From NCBI GenBank assembly GCA_963818695.1, contig CAWFTG010000009.1, positions 682,001 through 746,000 of the forward strand: DNA of 64,000 nucleotides, read 5' to 3'. Positions within the stretch are counted from its first letter, which is position 1. Every line of letters starts with the position of its first letter. Both the position numbers and the translations under genes were made by a program. The DNA comes from AP-15 sp963818695 (GTDB lineage: Bacteria > Pseudomonadota > Alphaproteobacteria > ATCC43930 > CGMCC-115725). Shown in pieces: positions 27,567 to 36,596 of this stretch. Below the pieces are notes generated by a model. That model was not told the DNA's origin. It was given only the letters and a program-made list of their open reading frames with translations, and ran no database searches.

Positions 27567-28583
27567 GTGCTTCAGAGAAATTGGCAAACACTGATCAAAC
27601 CGAAACAGCTGTCGGTTGAACCGGGCGACGACCCCAAGCGCGTCGCCACGGTCGTCGCCGAGCCGCTGGAACGCGGCTTTGGTCTGACATTGGGAAATGC
27701 ACTGCGGCGGGTGCTAATGTCGTCGCTGCAGGGCGCGGCGGTCACTTCGATGCAGATCGAGGGCGTGTTGCACGAATTTTCCTCGCTTCCCGGCGTGCTC
27801 GAAGACGTGACCGACATTGTCCTCAACGTCAAGAGCATCGATTTGCGGATGTATGGCGAGGGTCCAAAGCGCATGCGACTGCGCGCCAGCGGACCCGGCG
27901 AAGTCCGCGCCGGTGCGATCGAGACTGGCCATGACATCGATATCATGAACCCTGACCTAGTGATCTGCACACTCGACAGCGGCATCAGGATCGCGATGGA
28001 GCTGACCGTCGAGAACGGCAAGGGCTATGTTCCGGCGACGCAAAATCGGCCGGAGGACGCGCCGATCGGCCTCATTCCGGTCGATGCGTTGTTCAGCCCG
28101 GTGCGCAAGGTGTCCTACCGGGTCGAGAACACCCGCGTGGGCCAAGTCACCGACTATGACCGGCTGGCGCTCCGGGTCGAGACCAACGGCGCGGTGACTC
28201 CCGAGGACGCGGTAGCGCTCGCTGCCCGCATCCTGCAGGACCAGCTGCAGCTCTTCATCAATTTCGAAGAGCCGCGGCATCCTTCGGAAGATGTCCGCCC
28301 GAGCGAGCTGCCGTTCAATAAGAACCTGCTGCGCAAGGTCGACGAGCTAGAGCTTTCCGTGCGCTCGGCCAACTGCCTGAAGAACGACAACATCGTCTAT
28401 ATCGGCGACCTGGTTCAGAAATCCGAAGCCGAAATGTTGCGAACCCCGAATTTCGGACGCAAATCTCTCAACGAGATCAAGGAGGTGTTGGCCCAGATGG
28501 GGCTCCATCTCGGCATGGAGATCCCGAACTGGCCGCCGGAGAACATCGAGGAATTGGCCAAGCGCCTCGACGAGCCGTATTGA
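27567..28583 (+). CDS. rpoA: RNA polymerase alpha subunit, GTG start
   Basis: Assembles the polymerase core and contacts activators and UP elements. It has 338 residues from GTG 27567 (MLQRNWQTLIKPKQL). N-terminal assembly domain: LERGFGLTLGNALRRVLMSS. C-terminal domain: ELELSVRSANCLKNDNI and the RTPNFGRKSLNEIKEVL helix-hairpin-helix. AGGTAAGA precedes the start. Confidence 0.97.
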   Translation: MLQRNWQTLIKPKQLSVEPGDDPKRVATVVAEPLERGFGLTLGNALRRVLMSSLQGAAVTSMQIEGVLHEFSSLPGVLEDVTDIVLNVKSIDLRMYGEGPKRMRLRASGPGEVRAGAIETGHDIDIMNPDLVICTLDSGIRIAMELTVENGKGYVPATQNRPEDAPIGLIPVDALFSPVRKVSYRVENTRVGQVTDYDRLALRVETNGAVTPEDAVALAARILQDQLQLFINFEEPRHPSEDVRPSELPFNKNLLRKVDELELSVRSANCLKNDNIVYIGDLVQKSEAEMLRTPNFGRKSLNEIKEVLAQMGLHLGMEIPNWPPENIEELAKRLDEPY

Positions 28584-28595
28584 GGACCACATCCG

Positions 28596-29018
28596 ATGCG
28601 CCATCGCCTTCACGGCCGCGGCTTCAGCCGCAAATCCGCCCATCGCAAGGCAATGTTCGAGAACCTCGCGGCAGCCCTGATCAAGCATGAACAGATCAAG
28701 ACGACTCTGCCCAAGGCCAAGGATCTGCGCCCGATTGTCGAGCGGCTGATCACTCTCGGCAAGCATGGCGGTCTGGCCAACCGCCGCCGCGCGATCGCCG
28801 CGCTGCAGGACACGAGGTTGGCCGACAAGCTGATGACAACATTGGCAGAGCGCTACGCGACCCGGCCCGGCGGCTACACCCGCATCATCAAGGCCGGTTA
28901 TCGCTATGGCGACAACGCTGCGATGGCGGTCATCGAGTTCGTCGACCGCGACCTCGAAGCCAAGGGTAAGGATTCCGGCCCGACTGGAACCGAGGGCGAA
29001 GAGGCCGAGGCCGCGTAA
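28596..29018 (+). CDS. rplQ: 50S ribosomal protein L17
   Basis: Exit-tunnel protein, last gene of the alpha operon. It has 140 residues: MRHRLHGRGFSRKSAHRKAM and the family core, then a charged acidic tail after about residue 120 (GKDSGPTGTEGEEAEAA). The convergent DUF445 gene ends 58 bases downstream, with no clear intrinsic terminator between. Confidence 0.97.
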   Translation: MRHRLHGRGFSRKSAHRKAMFENLAAALIKHEQIKTTLPKAKDLRPIVERLITLGKHGGLANRRRAIAALQDTRLADKLMTTLAERYATRPGGYTRIIKAGYRYGDNAAMAVIEFVDRDLEAKGKDSGPTGTEGEEAEAA

Positions 29019-29076
29019 CTTCGGCTGAACAGCGCAGCGCAAACGTGAGCAAGCAGGCGTGGATGGAATTCGGCGG

Positions 29077-30386
29077 TCAGCCCAAAGCGGCCGACAGGAG
29101 ATAGAGCAGGCAACCGATCAGACCGCCAACCAATGTTCCGTTTATACGGATATATTGTAGGTCGCGACCGACGACCAGTTCGATCCGGTCGGTGAAGCTG
29201 CTGGCATCCCACTGCCGTACAACCTCGATAAGGAATTGCGCCAGTCCGGTGCGCCAGGGTACGACTTCCAACGCCATTGCCTCGATCGTGCGATTGACCC
29301 GCTTGCGCATTGCCGTGTCGGCAAGCAGATGATGGCCGAGCGAACAGATCGCGGCGCCGAACGCCTGATCGACGCGCGATTGCGGAGCGGCCCAGATCCG
29401 CCACCAGCACTCGCTTGATGTCACCCCAAACCGAGCCCAGCCACGCTTTGACCTCCGCATCTTCGAGCAGCCGCAATTTCGCCTCTTCGATGCGCGCGCG
29501 ATAGACCGGCGATGTTCTGCAGTTGCGCGGCGAGCCGCTCGATCTCCCGCAACAAGTTCCGGCGCGCCGGGGCGCCCGATTCTCGCAGCTTCGAGAGGAG
29601 CTCCTTCACCCCGTCGATAATCGCCCTGGCGATTTGCCGGTTGATGGCCTTTGGAATCCACCATCGGCGGCGTTGCGCCTCCGCCGCCATGTAGAGCTGC
29701 TCTTCGCGCTGTTCGAGGAATTCGCGGCAGAAATCCACCAACCGGTCGAGCAGGATCTCGTGAAAGCCGTTTGCCGTCAGCACGACAATTCCCCGGCCGA
29801 GCAGCGGCGCCAGTTCGACCTCCGCCAGATGCCGGCCCAGCGCCTCGCCGATAAACACGCGAAAATCGCGGTCGTCGATGGCGTCGATCACATGCGGCAG
29901 CATGCGTACGAGGCGGCGAGCGATCGCATCGGCATTTGCCGGCATCGACAACCAATCAGCGACGAGGCGCGCGGGATCGATCGACCGAAGCTTCGCTCTC
30001 AGGATATCCGGCGACAGAAAATTACGCTCGATGAAGAGCGCCAACCCCTCCCCGATGCGATCCTTGTTCCTCGGCAAGATCGCCGTGTGCGGTATTGGCA
30101 GCCCTAGCGGCTGCCGGAAGAGCGCGGTTACCGCGAACCAATCGGCGAGTCCGCCGACGAGCGCAGCCTCGGCGGTTGCCCGAATGAGTAGGATCCAGAA
30201 CCCCGGCTCCGCCGCCAAAGCCGTCGAGATGAACAGCGCCGCCATCGCTGCGAGCAGCAGTGTCGCAACCAGGCGATTTCGGCGAAGGCTGCGTCGCTGC
30301 AAATCCTGCGCGCTTACCGGCATGCCGATCGAATGCGACGCGCGGAAGATACGTTGAACATCGGCTGGGCTCGGTATCATTTTCAT
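29077..30386 (-). CDS. DUF445 membrane protein, two apparent frameshifts
   Basis: Recognised as DUF445 (YjiN-like inner-membrane family, function unknown). The N-terminal part has a membrane segment (LVATLLLAAMAALFISTAL) and then AALVGGLADWFAVTALFRQP, the family signature. The C-terminus has VVGRDLQYIRINGTLVGGLIG and a final membrane helix. The frame breaks twice: removing a T at 29513, then one C of 29391-29393 (plus-strand letters), gives a continuous 435-residue protein, the normal size. Both are one-base insertions. Sequencing error is likeliest, but a decaying gene is possible because the family is not essential. The exact start is uncertain. Confidence 0.8.
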
Positions 30387-30447
30387 TATGTGAGAGCGTC
30401 ACCGTAATTCGACGGACTGCGCTCGCCGTGCTATACTGGAGGGATGA

Positions 30448-30720
30448 ATGGCCCTGATTGAAGACGTGTTCAAAGGCAATCTCGCGGCTGGTCTCGCTAT
30501 AGGAGCCGGCGCCATAATATTCGGCCCGACCGTTATCCAGACGATGGGGAGCATTTTGCGGCCGGCGGCGAAGACATTGATAAAGGGCGGTATGGTTTTC
30601 TACCGCGAAACCCTGAGCGAGCTAGGGGAAATGGCGACCGATCTTGTCGCCGAGGCGAGAGCCGAACTAGATCAGGAGGCTGGCTCGGGAGCGGTGCAGG
30701 AGCATCACGCTACCGCCTGA
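30448..30720 (+). CDS. DUF5132-like small membrane protein
   Basis: A 90-residue protein with a hydrophobic glycine-rich segment (LAAGLAIGAGAIIFGPTVI), a second amphipathic stretch, and an acidic helix (MATDLVAEARAELDQE). This layout matches DUF5132, often encoded beside HMA-type metal-associated proteins and P-type ATPases. GGAGGG overlaps just upstream of ATG 30448. A TATACT at 30432-30437 would make the transcript almost leaderless if used. It is convergent with the HMA-like gene that follows. Confidence 0.7.
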   Translation: MALIEDVFKGNLAAGLAIGAGAIIFGPTVIQTMGSILRPAAKTLIKGGMVFYRETLSELGEMATDLVAEARAELDQEAGSGAVQEHHATA

Positions 30721-30727
30721 ACGACGA

Positions 30728-31078
30728 TTAAAGCAGCGCGCGGACTAAAGCCTGCGCCGAATGCTGGACGACGGCTTCGACAAGTGCGGCGGCCAGCACG
30801 CGCCCGAATCGATCCACATCGGGGCTGTCCACGGTGGGCTCCGGCAGGTTTTCCGAAACATAGCCCATGGTTCGCAGCTTTTCCCACAAATCGCCAATTG
30901 AAAGCTGCCGCCGGTCAAAATTGATGGTGAGACTGCCGGTCAGCGGATTTGCTACCGCGGCAGTCACCATCGGAATCGCGGTAACATTGGCTTCGGCTTC
31001 GGCCGCCCTGCGTTGGTTCTTCAGTGTGGTGGTCTTAAGCCGTAACCGCCCGGGTACAAAATGCACGTATTCGAGCAT
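30728..31078 (-). CDS. HMA-like domain protein without CxxC
   Basis: A 116-residue protein beginning MLEYVHFVPGRLRLKT; the VPGRLRL motif, followed by a ferredoxin-like beta-alpha-beta pattern (GSLTINFDRRQLSIGDLWEKL), is typical of the HMA_2 family. The metal-binding CxxC of classical heavy-metal domains is absent. The C-terminal 30 residues form a hydrophobic or amphipathic helix that could sit on the membrane. Pairing with the DUF5132 gene is the main clue to function; a role in metal handling or compartment targeting is inference. Confidence 0.65.
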   Translation of the reverse strand: MLEYVHFVPGRLRLKTTTLKNQRRAAEAEANVTAIPMVTAAVANPLTGSLTINFDRRQLSIGDLWEKLRTMGYVSENLPEPTVDSPDVDRFGRVLAAALVEAVVQHSAQALVRALL

Positions 31079-31194
31079 AGAGGTTCCGAAAACTATTTTT
31101 GCTCGAATACCACCACTTTATTTCAGCATGATGACACATCTGATCTTAGCTGCGATCGCTCGACAAGCTTTCCGTCCAACCAGGGCTCTCTCGG

Positions 31195-32169
31195 CTAGCC
31201 GGAGCTGAGCCCGGGCATGCTGTAGGGCGGATCGAGCCCGACGCCAACAAGATGGCCGAACAGCTTGCCGAGGGTTTGCCTATCCGCCAACGGGAGCGGC
31301 GGCGCCAGCAGAGAAGCGATGTTAGCCCGCAAATGATCCGGGTCGCCGGTGCCGAACAGTACGACGTCGACTCCCGGCTCGTGGCGCACAAAGCGGTAGG
31401 CGGCCTCAGTTATTGTGCTCGCCCCTGCCGCGTGGATCAGGAAACCGAGCGGGTTCGGAGCGTCGGCAAGCCAGCGCGGCAGCTGACCGTTCGCCGTCAG
31501 CTCGCGCAGAGCGGCGGCAAGGCGCTCGGGCCGCGAGAAGATGTTGCGCACGGCGAACATCAATAACGTCCCGATGCGATTGGCGACGGTCCGCGGAAAT
31601 ACCTGGGTTCGCGCGTTCTGATGCATCATGTGGAACGCGATCATGACGACGTCCCACACCCCGTCCTCGACCGCGCGCCGGACCATGGTGTGCTCCGGGT
31701 CCGAGGAGCCCGTCTCGGTCACGCCGAGAAACCTGAGCTTTCCTTTTTCCCGCTCTTTGAGGAGTGCGGGCGCGATGATATCGAGCGCCTGGTCATAGGC
31801 CGTTGGCGAAACACCGTGCAGCTGAAAAATGTCGACGTATTCGGTACCGAGCTGCCGCAACGAATTATCGAGGCTCGCCACGGCGCGCTCCGCAGCAGAG
31901 CGCCCCTCGCGGCGCGGGATCCATGCCTTGGTGGCGATTACGACGCTGTCGCGAGGCACGCTTTTGATCGCCTGACCGACCACGCCTTCGGTGCCGTAGA
32001 CCGCGGCGGTGTCGAGCAGGTTAACCCCCAAATCCAGCGCGTTGCGCACGAGGGCGACGGCCTCCGCTTCGCTCTTGCCGGTGCCGAGCCCCAGCCGACT
32101 GAACCCGCCGCAGCCGAGCCCGGCGACGCCGACCCTGAGCCCGGTGCGGCCGAGCGTGACGTATTCCAT
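31195..32169 (-). CDS. Aldo/keto reductase
   Basis: NAD(P)H-dependent carbonyl reductase of the AKR superfamily, cytosolic, substrate not predictable. It has 324 residues; the catalytic tetrad is D53, Y58, K81 and H118 (LLDTAAVYG, VIATKA, FQLHG). The C-terminal cofactor loop is VVLFGTGDPDHLRANI. It is transcribed away from the flavin oxidoreductase gene, with 99 bases between their starts that must hold both promoters. Confidence 0.88.
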   Translation of the reverse strand: MEYVTLGRTGLRVGVAGLGCGGFSRLGLGTGKSEAEAVALVRNALDLGVNLLDTAAVYGTEGVVGQAIKSVPRDSVVIATKAWIPRREGRSAAERAVASLDNSLRQLGTEYVDIFQLHGVSPTAYDQALDIIAPALLKEREKGKLRFLGVTETGSSDPEHTMVRRAVEDGVWDVVMIAFHMMHQNARTQVFPRTVANRIGTLLMFAVRNIFSRPERLAAALRELTANGQLPRWLADAPNPLGFLIHAAGASTITEAAYRFVRHEPGVDVVLFGTGDPDHLRANIASLLAPPLPLADRQTLGKLFGHLVGVGLDPPYSMPGLSSG

Positions 32170-32268
32170 TCGGTGGAGCCCCTTAGCTCATAGTGAGGTT
32201 TGGTAGCAAAGAACGCGAAATTGCGACAGACTGGCGGCAACTCGCAACACCATCCGGAGGGACCCAGC

Positions 32269-33432
32269 ATGATCACGAAATTCACGACCGTGTATGCCGG
32301 CCACGTCGATCTCCCCGACCGCGGGCAGGACGCCACTCCCGCCAACGAGCGGCGCTACTCGAACGAGCATCTAGCGAGCGTATTCGAGAAGACCGAAGCG
32401 ATAGCGAAGAAGATGGACGGGCTCGGCTGGGACATCTTGTGGCTCGCCGAGCACCATTTCCAGCACGAAGGCTACGAGTGCATCCCCAACGACCTCATGC
32501 TGGCGGTGCACCTCGCGCATGTGACGAAGCAAATCAAGATCGGCTGCGCTTTCAACATCGCGCCGATGTGGCACCCGCTGCGTCTGGCCGAAGATTTCGC
32601 GACCGCCGACATTCTGACCGGCGGCCGGACGATCTTCGGGGTGGGCCGCGGCTATCACACCCGCGAAGTCGAAACGTTCGGCGCGCCGATGCTGGATCAG
32701 AACGCCAATCGCGAGCTGTTCGAGGAGCAGGTCGAGGTCATCTTCAAGGCGTTCAACGAGGAATCATTTTCGCACAAGGGCAAGTACTACACCCTGCCGC
32801 CCGAGGTTCCGTACCGCGGCTATACGCTGAAGGAACTGACGCTGGTGCCACGCCCGATCCACCGGCCGGTCGAGTGCTGGCAACCGATCGTCAGCGCAAA
32901 CCCGCGCGGGCTCGACTTCATGGTGAAGCACGGCATCAAAGGGGCGGTCGGCGGCGGCGCGGCGACGATGCAGGCAGGGCCGATCACCGGCTACCAAGAA
33001 GCGGCGGCGAGGGTCGGTAAGCACCTGAAGCTCGGCGAAAACCTCCAGCTCGGCCTGCACATTCATCTCGCGAAAACCCGCGAGCAGGCGATCCGCGAGA
33101 TCACCCCGATCTACGAGGAGCACGTGAAGATGTTCGCGCCCTTGGGATTTGTGCCGGGGCTGACCCCGGAGCAGGTGGCCGCAGTAGCGCGGCGCGGCGG
33201 CTGGGCTGCCACCGGAGTGCCGACGGTCGAGCACTATATGGACCTGGGGTCCTGGTTCGCCGGCACCCCGGCTCAGCTGATCGAGATGCTGAAGGGCTTC
33301 GAGGAGCGTTATCCCGGCATGGAGCATATCAGCCTGTCGAGCCCGATCGGCACGCCCAAGACGACGATGCTGGAACAGTTCCAATGGATTGCTGAGGAGG
33401 TCATGCCCGCCTTCAAACCGGCCCGACGTTGA
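32269..33432 (+). CDS. LLM-class flavin-dependent oxidoreductase
   Basis: Luciferase-like monooxygenase family, using reduced flavin. It has 387 residues from ATG 32269, with GGAGG at 32256-32260. The barrel motifs LWLAEHHF and IGCAFNIAPMWHPLRLAEDFA with GGRTIFGVGRGYH are clear. A C-terminal segment (HISLSSPIGTPKTTMLEQ) shapes the active site in this family. Substrate unknown. Confidence 0.88.
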   Translation: MITKFTTVYAGHVDLPDRGQDATPANERRYSNEHLASVFEKTEAIAKKMDGLGWDILWLAEHHFQHEGYECIPNDLMLAVHLAHVTKQIKIGCAFNIAPMWHPLRLAEDFATADILTGGRTIFGVGRGYHTREVETFGAPMLDQNANRELFEEQVEVIFKAFNEESFSHKGKYYTLPPEVPYRGYTLKELTLVPRPIHRPVECWQPIVSANPRGLDFMVKHGIKGAVGGGAATMQAGPITGYQEAAARVGKHLKLGENLQLGLHIHLAKTREQAIREITPIYEEHVKMFAPLGFVPGLTPEQVAAVARRGGWAATGVPTVEHYMDLGSWFAGTPAQLIEMLKGFEERYPGMEHISLSSPIGTPKTTMLEQFQWIAEEVMPAFKPARR

Positions 33433-33529
33433 ATATCATTTCGCAGCGGGCCGGACCCCTGCGCGCTGCTTTGTGATAGCGCAGACCCCATATGAACGGC
33501 TTACCCGCCGTGAAGCGGAGGACCAATTG

Positions 33530-33853
33530 ATGCAGAGCCAGAACCGATTTTTTGATGACCTCGCTCGGGTCGCCGCGGGCGCGATGGGGACGCTTTCGGG
33601 TGTCAGGAGCGAAATCGAAACCCGCATCCGGGAGCAGCTCGAAAGAGTGCTGGCCGGTATGGATCTCGTCAGCCGCGACGAGTTCGAGGCGGTCAAGGTA
33701 ATGGCGGCGAACGCGCGCTCCGAGCAGGAAGAGCTGCAAAGGCGGCTCGCCGGGCTCGAATCGCAGCTCGCCGCGCTCATCGCGAGGGAGACCGCTTCGC
33801 GCCCAACTGCCGGTGAAACGACGGCCATATCTCCTGACCACGGAGACTGCTAA
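33530..33853 (+). CDS. ubiK: UbiK-family (BMFP) accessory protein
   Basis: A 107-residue coiled-coil protein (residues about 25-90, with ETRIREQLERVLAGMD and EELQRRLAGLESQLAAL), matching the UbiK/YqiC family that assists the ubiquinone hydroxylation complex and binds lipids. ATG 33530 follows GGAGG at 33517-33521. The order ubiK, ybjN, proC is seen in many alphaproteobacteria. The tail after residue 90 is Thr/Pro-rich. Confidence 0.82.
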   Translation: MQSQNRFFDDLARVAAGAMGTLSGVRSEIETRIREQLERVLAGMDLVSRDEFEAVKVMAANARSEQEELQRRLAGLESQLAALIARETASRPTAGETTAISPDHGDC

Positions 33854-33942
33854 AAGGCCGCGAAATGTTGGCTTGCGTCATCGTTTCTACATCGGCAGCT
33901 TGATTGCATGACGCTCCCGTCGGGCCGCGCGAGGAGGGCTTG

Positions 33943-34449
33943 ATGACATCCGTGTCAATTGTCGAACCGACGCCGTTTTCCGGTAACCCCATCGACCTTG
34001 TCGAGGAGATCGTCATCGCCAACGACTGGGCACATGATCGCGCCAGCGAGGAGGAGCTCGTCGTCGAGATCTCCGGCCGGTGGTGCGATTATCGGATGTA
34101 TTTTGTCTGGCAGGAGGAACTCTGCGCTCTGCACTTCTCCTGCGGCTTCGAAATGAAGGTGCCAAAGGGCCGCCGCAGCGCCGTGTACGAGCTCCTTGCC
34201 CTGGCCAACGAGAAGCTTTGGCTTGGGCATTTTGACCTCTCCGCCGAGGAAAATTCACCGGCTTTCCGCCATGCTGTCCTGTTGCGGGGTATTTCGGCGG
34301 CGAGTACCGAACAAGTCGAGGATCTCGTCGACATCGCTTTATCGGAATGTGAGCGGTTTTTTCCTGCGTTTCAGTTCGTCATCTGGGGCGGTAAGTCAGC
34401 GTCACAAGCGATCGCCTCTGCGATGATCGACCCGGTCGGAGAGGCGTAA
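33943..34449 (+). CDS. YbjN-domain protein
   Basis: A 168-residue protein of the YbjN (DUF1790-like) sensory-domain family, a fold resembling type III secretion chaperones; molecular function unknown. GAGGAGG at 33931-33937 fixes ATG 33943. The pattern WCDYRMYFVWQEELCALHFS and ALANEKLWLGHFDLS is typical. It lies between ubiK and proC and is probably co-transcribed with proC (17 bases apart). Confidence 0.8.
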   Translation: MTSVSIVEPTPFSGNPIDLVEEIVIANDWAHDRASEEELVVEISGRWCDYRMYFVWQEELCALHFSCGFEMKVPKGRRSAVYELLALANEKLWLGHFDLSAEENSPAFRHAVLLRGISAASTEQVEDLVDIALSECERFFPAFQFVIWGGKSASQAIASAMIDPVGEA

Positions 34450-34466
34450 GCGAGAGGCGTCGTGGC

Positions 34467-35291
34467 GTGAAGAATGGTGGCGACCGGGCGCGCTGTCTCG
34501 TCCTCGTCGGCTGCGGAAAAATGGGGACGGCGATGCTGGGCGGCTGGGTCGCGGCCGGAGTGGCCTCAGGCTGCGTGGTGATCGAGCCGGCTGGGGTACC
34601 GGCCGGGTTTGGATCGGCGGCCGAGATCCTCTGGTATTCGTCCCCGGAAGAGGTGCCGGCGGAGTTGAGACCGGACGCCGTGGTGTTCGCGGTCAAGCCG
34701 CAAATCGCCGACGAAGTGGTGGCGAAGTATCGGTCCTGGGCACGCCCGGAGACACTGTTTGTGTCGATTGTCGCCGGCAAGACCCTGGCCGGACTCTCCC
34801 GCGATCTCGGCCGCGCCGCGATCGTTCGGACGATGCCCAACACACCGGCGGCGATAGGCCGCGGCATCACGGTGGCTTGCGCCAACCCTCTCGTGACGAA
34901 CGATCAACGCCAACTTTGTGATCGCCTCCTGGCCGCCATCGGCGAGAGCGCCTGGGTCGAAGCTGAGGCGCTCATGGACGTGGTCACGGCAGTCTCCGGC
35001 AGCGGCCCGGCCTACGTGTTTCTGCTCATCGAAGCGCTTGCCCGAGCAGGGCAAACCGAAGGCTTGCCTTCTGATTTGGCCCTGCAGCTGGCCCGCGCGA
35101 CTGTCGCAGGATCGGGCGAACTGGCCCGCATCTCCAAAGAGGCCCCTGCGCAACTTCGAGAGAACGTCACGAGCCCTGGCGGCACGACCCGCGCCGCACT
35201 CGACGTGCTGATGGCCAGCGACGGTCTCGAACCGCTAATCGGGCGCGCCGTCGCGGCGGCGGCGGCCCGGTCTCGCGAGCTCGCGAGCTGA
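34467..35291 (+). CDS. proC: Pyrroline-5-carboxylate reductase, GTG start
   Basis: Last step of proline synthesis: reduces pyrroline-5-carboxylate with NAD(P)H. It has 274 residues. The Rossmann motif is VGCGKMGTAMLGG, then AVKPQ and RTMPNTPAAIGRG, and the C-terminal VSGSGPAYVFLLIEAL with ENVTSPGGTT. The start is GTG at 34467, with GAGAGG upstream. tetR follows one base after the stop. Confidence 0.95.
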   Translation: MKNGGDRARCLVLVGCGKMGTAMLGGWVAAGVASGCVVIEPAGVPAGFGSAAEILWYSSPEEVPAELRPDAVVFAVKPQIADEVVAKYRSWARPETLFVSIVAGKTLAGLSRDLGRAAIVRTMPNTPAAIGRGITVACANPLVTNDQRQLCDRLLAAIGESAWVEAEALMDVVTAVSGSGPAYVFLLIEALARAGQTEGLPSDLALQLARATVAGSGELARISKEAPAQLRENVTSPGGTTRAALDVLMASDGLEPLIGRAVAAAAARSRELAS

Positions 35292-35292
35292 C

Positions 35293-35934
35293 ATGGCCAG
35301 AACGGCCAGGACGAGCGGGCGTGGCCGTAACTCCGGCGCTGCGCGGAGCGAGGCCGACCGGATCATCGATGCGACGCTCGGCCTGATATCCACCGAGGGG
35401 TGGAGGAGGTTGTCGCTCAGCGCGATCGCCGCTGCGGCCGAGCTTTCAATCCTTCAGGTGTATCGGGTCTTTCATTCGAAGCAAGCGATCCTCTGCGGCC
35501 TCTACAGTCGGATTGACCAGATCGTTCTGGCTGATCCTCCGGTAGCCGAACCCGACGAGCGGGCGCGGGACCGGTTATTCGATCTGATGATGCGGCGATT
35601 TGACGCGCTCCAACCCTACAAGCCGGCGCTCGATGTGCTGCGCCGCGAATTGCTGGGCGATCCGGTGACCGCACTGTGCGCTGGCGCCTCACTGTTGCGC
35701 TCGATGCGGTGGATGCTCGAGGCAGCAGAAATCCCGACCAGCGGAGTGCGGGGTGCGATTGCCGTCAAGCTCTCCGCTGCAGCTTATCTTTCGGCCATGC
35801 GCATTTGGCAGCATGACGATTCGCAGGATCTTGCGCGAACAATGGCGGCGCTCGATGCACGGCTGCGCAGGATCGAAGGATGGTTCGGAGCGGCGGCCCG
35901 CCGAAGCTCCGGCGGCGAACCTATTCCAGCCTGA
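35293..35934 (+). CDS. TetR-family transcriptional regulator
   Basis: A 213-residue TetR-type repressor-like protein. The HTH is in residues about 38-65 (LSLSAIAAAAELSILQVYRVF), followed by a helical ligand domain with no recognised ligand. It directly follows proC (1-base gap) and is probably co-transcribed. The similar placement of helical COQ9-like or TetR proteins after proC in relatives suggests a housekeeping role, which is inference. Confidence 0.85.
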   Translation: MARTARTSGRGRNSGAARSEADRIIDATLGLISTEGWRRLSLSAIAAAAELSILQVYRVFHSKQAILCGLYSRIDQIVLADPPVAEPDERARDRLFDLMMRRFDALQPYKPALDVLRRELLGDPVTALCAGASLLRSMRWMLEAAEIPTSGVRGAIAVKLSAAAYLSAMRIWQHDDSQDLARTMAALDARLRRIEGWFGAAARRSSGGEPIPA

Positions 35935-36042
35935 ATTGCTGCGGCGCAAAATAGGTCTTGACGCCGTCTAATCACGGGCCGATATACCACTCGTTGTGCA
36001 GCGCACAATAACTGAAGCTCCCCCCAGACCGGAACCGCATTC

Positions 36043-36483
36043 ATGTCTGAAGCACGTCCCACCTTTTTCGATTTCGATGTCAGCAAGATGATGGCTGATT
36101 TCCGCTTCCGCCCGTTCGATCTCGAGGCGCTGATGGCATACCAGCGCCGCAACATCGAGGCATTCAGCCAAGCCAACCAGCTTGCAGTCGAGGGTATGCA
36201 GGCCGTCGCCAAGCGCCAGATCGAGATTACACGCCAGGCTATAGAGGATGTCTCGACCCTGCTGCGCGATCTCGCCCAGCCGGCTTCGGCGGAAGACCGG
36301 ATCGCAAAAAACACCGAATACGCCAAACAGATGCTTGAGAAAAGCGTCAGCAACGGCCGCGAAATCACTATGTTGGCGACCAAGGCCGGCAGTGAGGCCG
36401 CCGACGTGTTGCGCAAGCGCGCGACCGAGGGGCTCGACGAATTCCGCGATCTCGCCAAGCAACAAGCGGCACGGCAAGTCTAG
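36043..36483 (+). CDS. Phasin-family protein
   Basis: A 146-residue helical phasin, which coats polyhydroxyalkanoate granules and influences their size. The conserved core is FDLEALMAYQRRNIEAFSQA and the C-terminal coiled coil; many Ala, Gln and Glu. It is a single-gene unit followed by a strong intrinsic terminator. It implies that the organism stores PHA. Confidence 0.88.
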   Translation: MSEARPTFFDFDVSKMMADFRFRPFDLEALMAYQRRNIEAFSQANQLAVEGMQAVAKRQIEITRQAIEDVSTLLRDLAQPASAEDRIAKNTEYAKQMLEKSVSNGREITMLATKAGSEAADVLRKRATEGLDEFRDLAKQQAARQV

Positions 36484-36499
36484 GCTGCTTCTGTTGTTG

Positions 36500-36534
36500 G
36501 GCCGTGCTGCGGCTGTGGCACGGCCTTTATTTTG
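36500..36534 (+). terminator. Intrinsic terminator of the phasin gene
   Basis: A perfect 8-base stem GGCCGTGC/GCACGGCC (36500-36507, 36518-36525) with a 10-base loop and a T-rich tail TTTATTTTG. It is the clearest intrinsic terminator in the window. Confidence 0.85.
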
Positions 36535-36547
36535 TCCGCGTTATATT

Positions 36548-36565
36548 GCCTCTTCAAAAAGAGGC
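36548..36565 (-). terminator. Hairpin downstream of the histidine kinase gene
   Basis: GCCTCTT/AAGAGGC (36548-36554, 36559-36565) with a 4-base loop lies just beyond the kinase stop on the minus strand. The tail there is A/T-mixed and not a T run, so termination is only possible. Confidence 0.4.
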
Positions 36566-36596
36566 GAAGGCTGACAAGCCGGATCTGACCCGGGGC

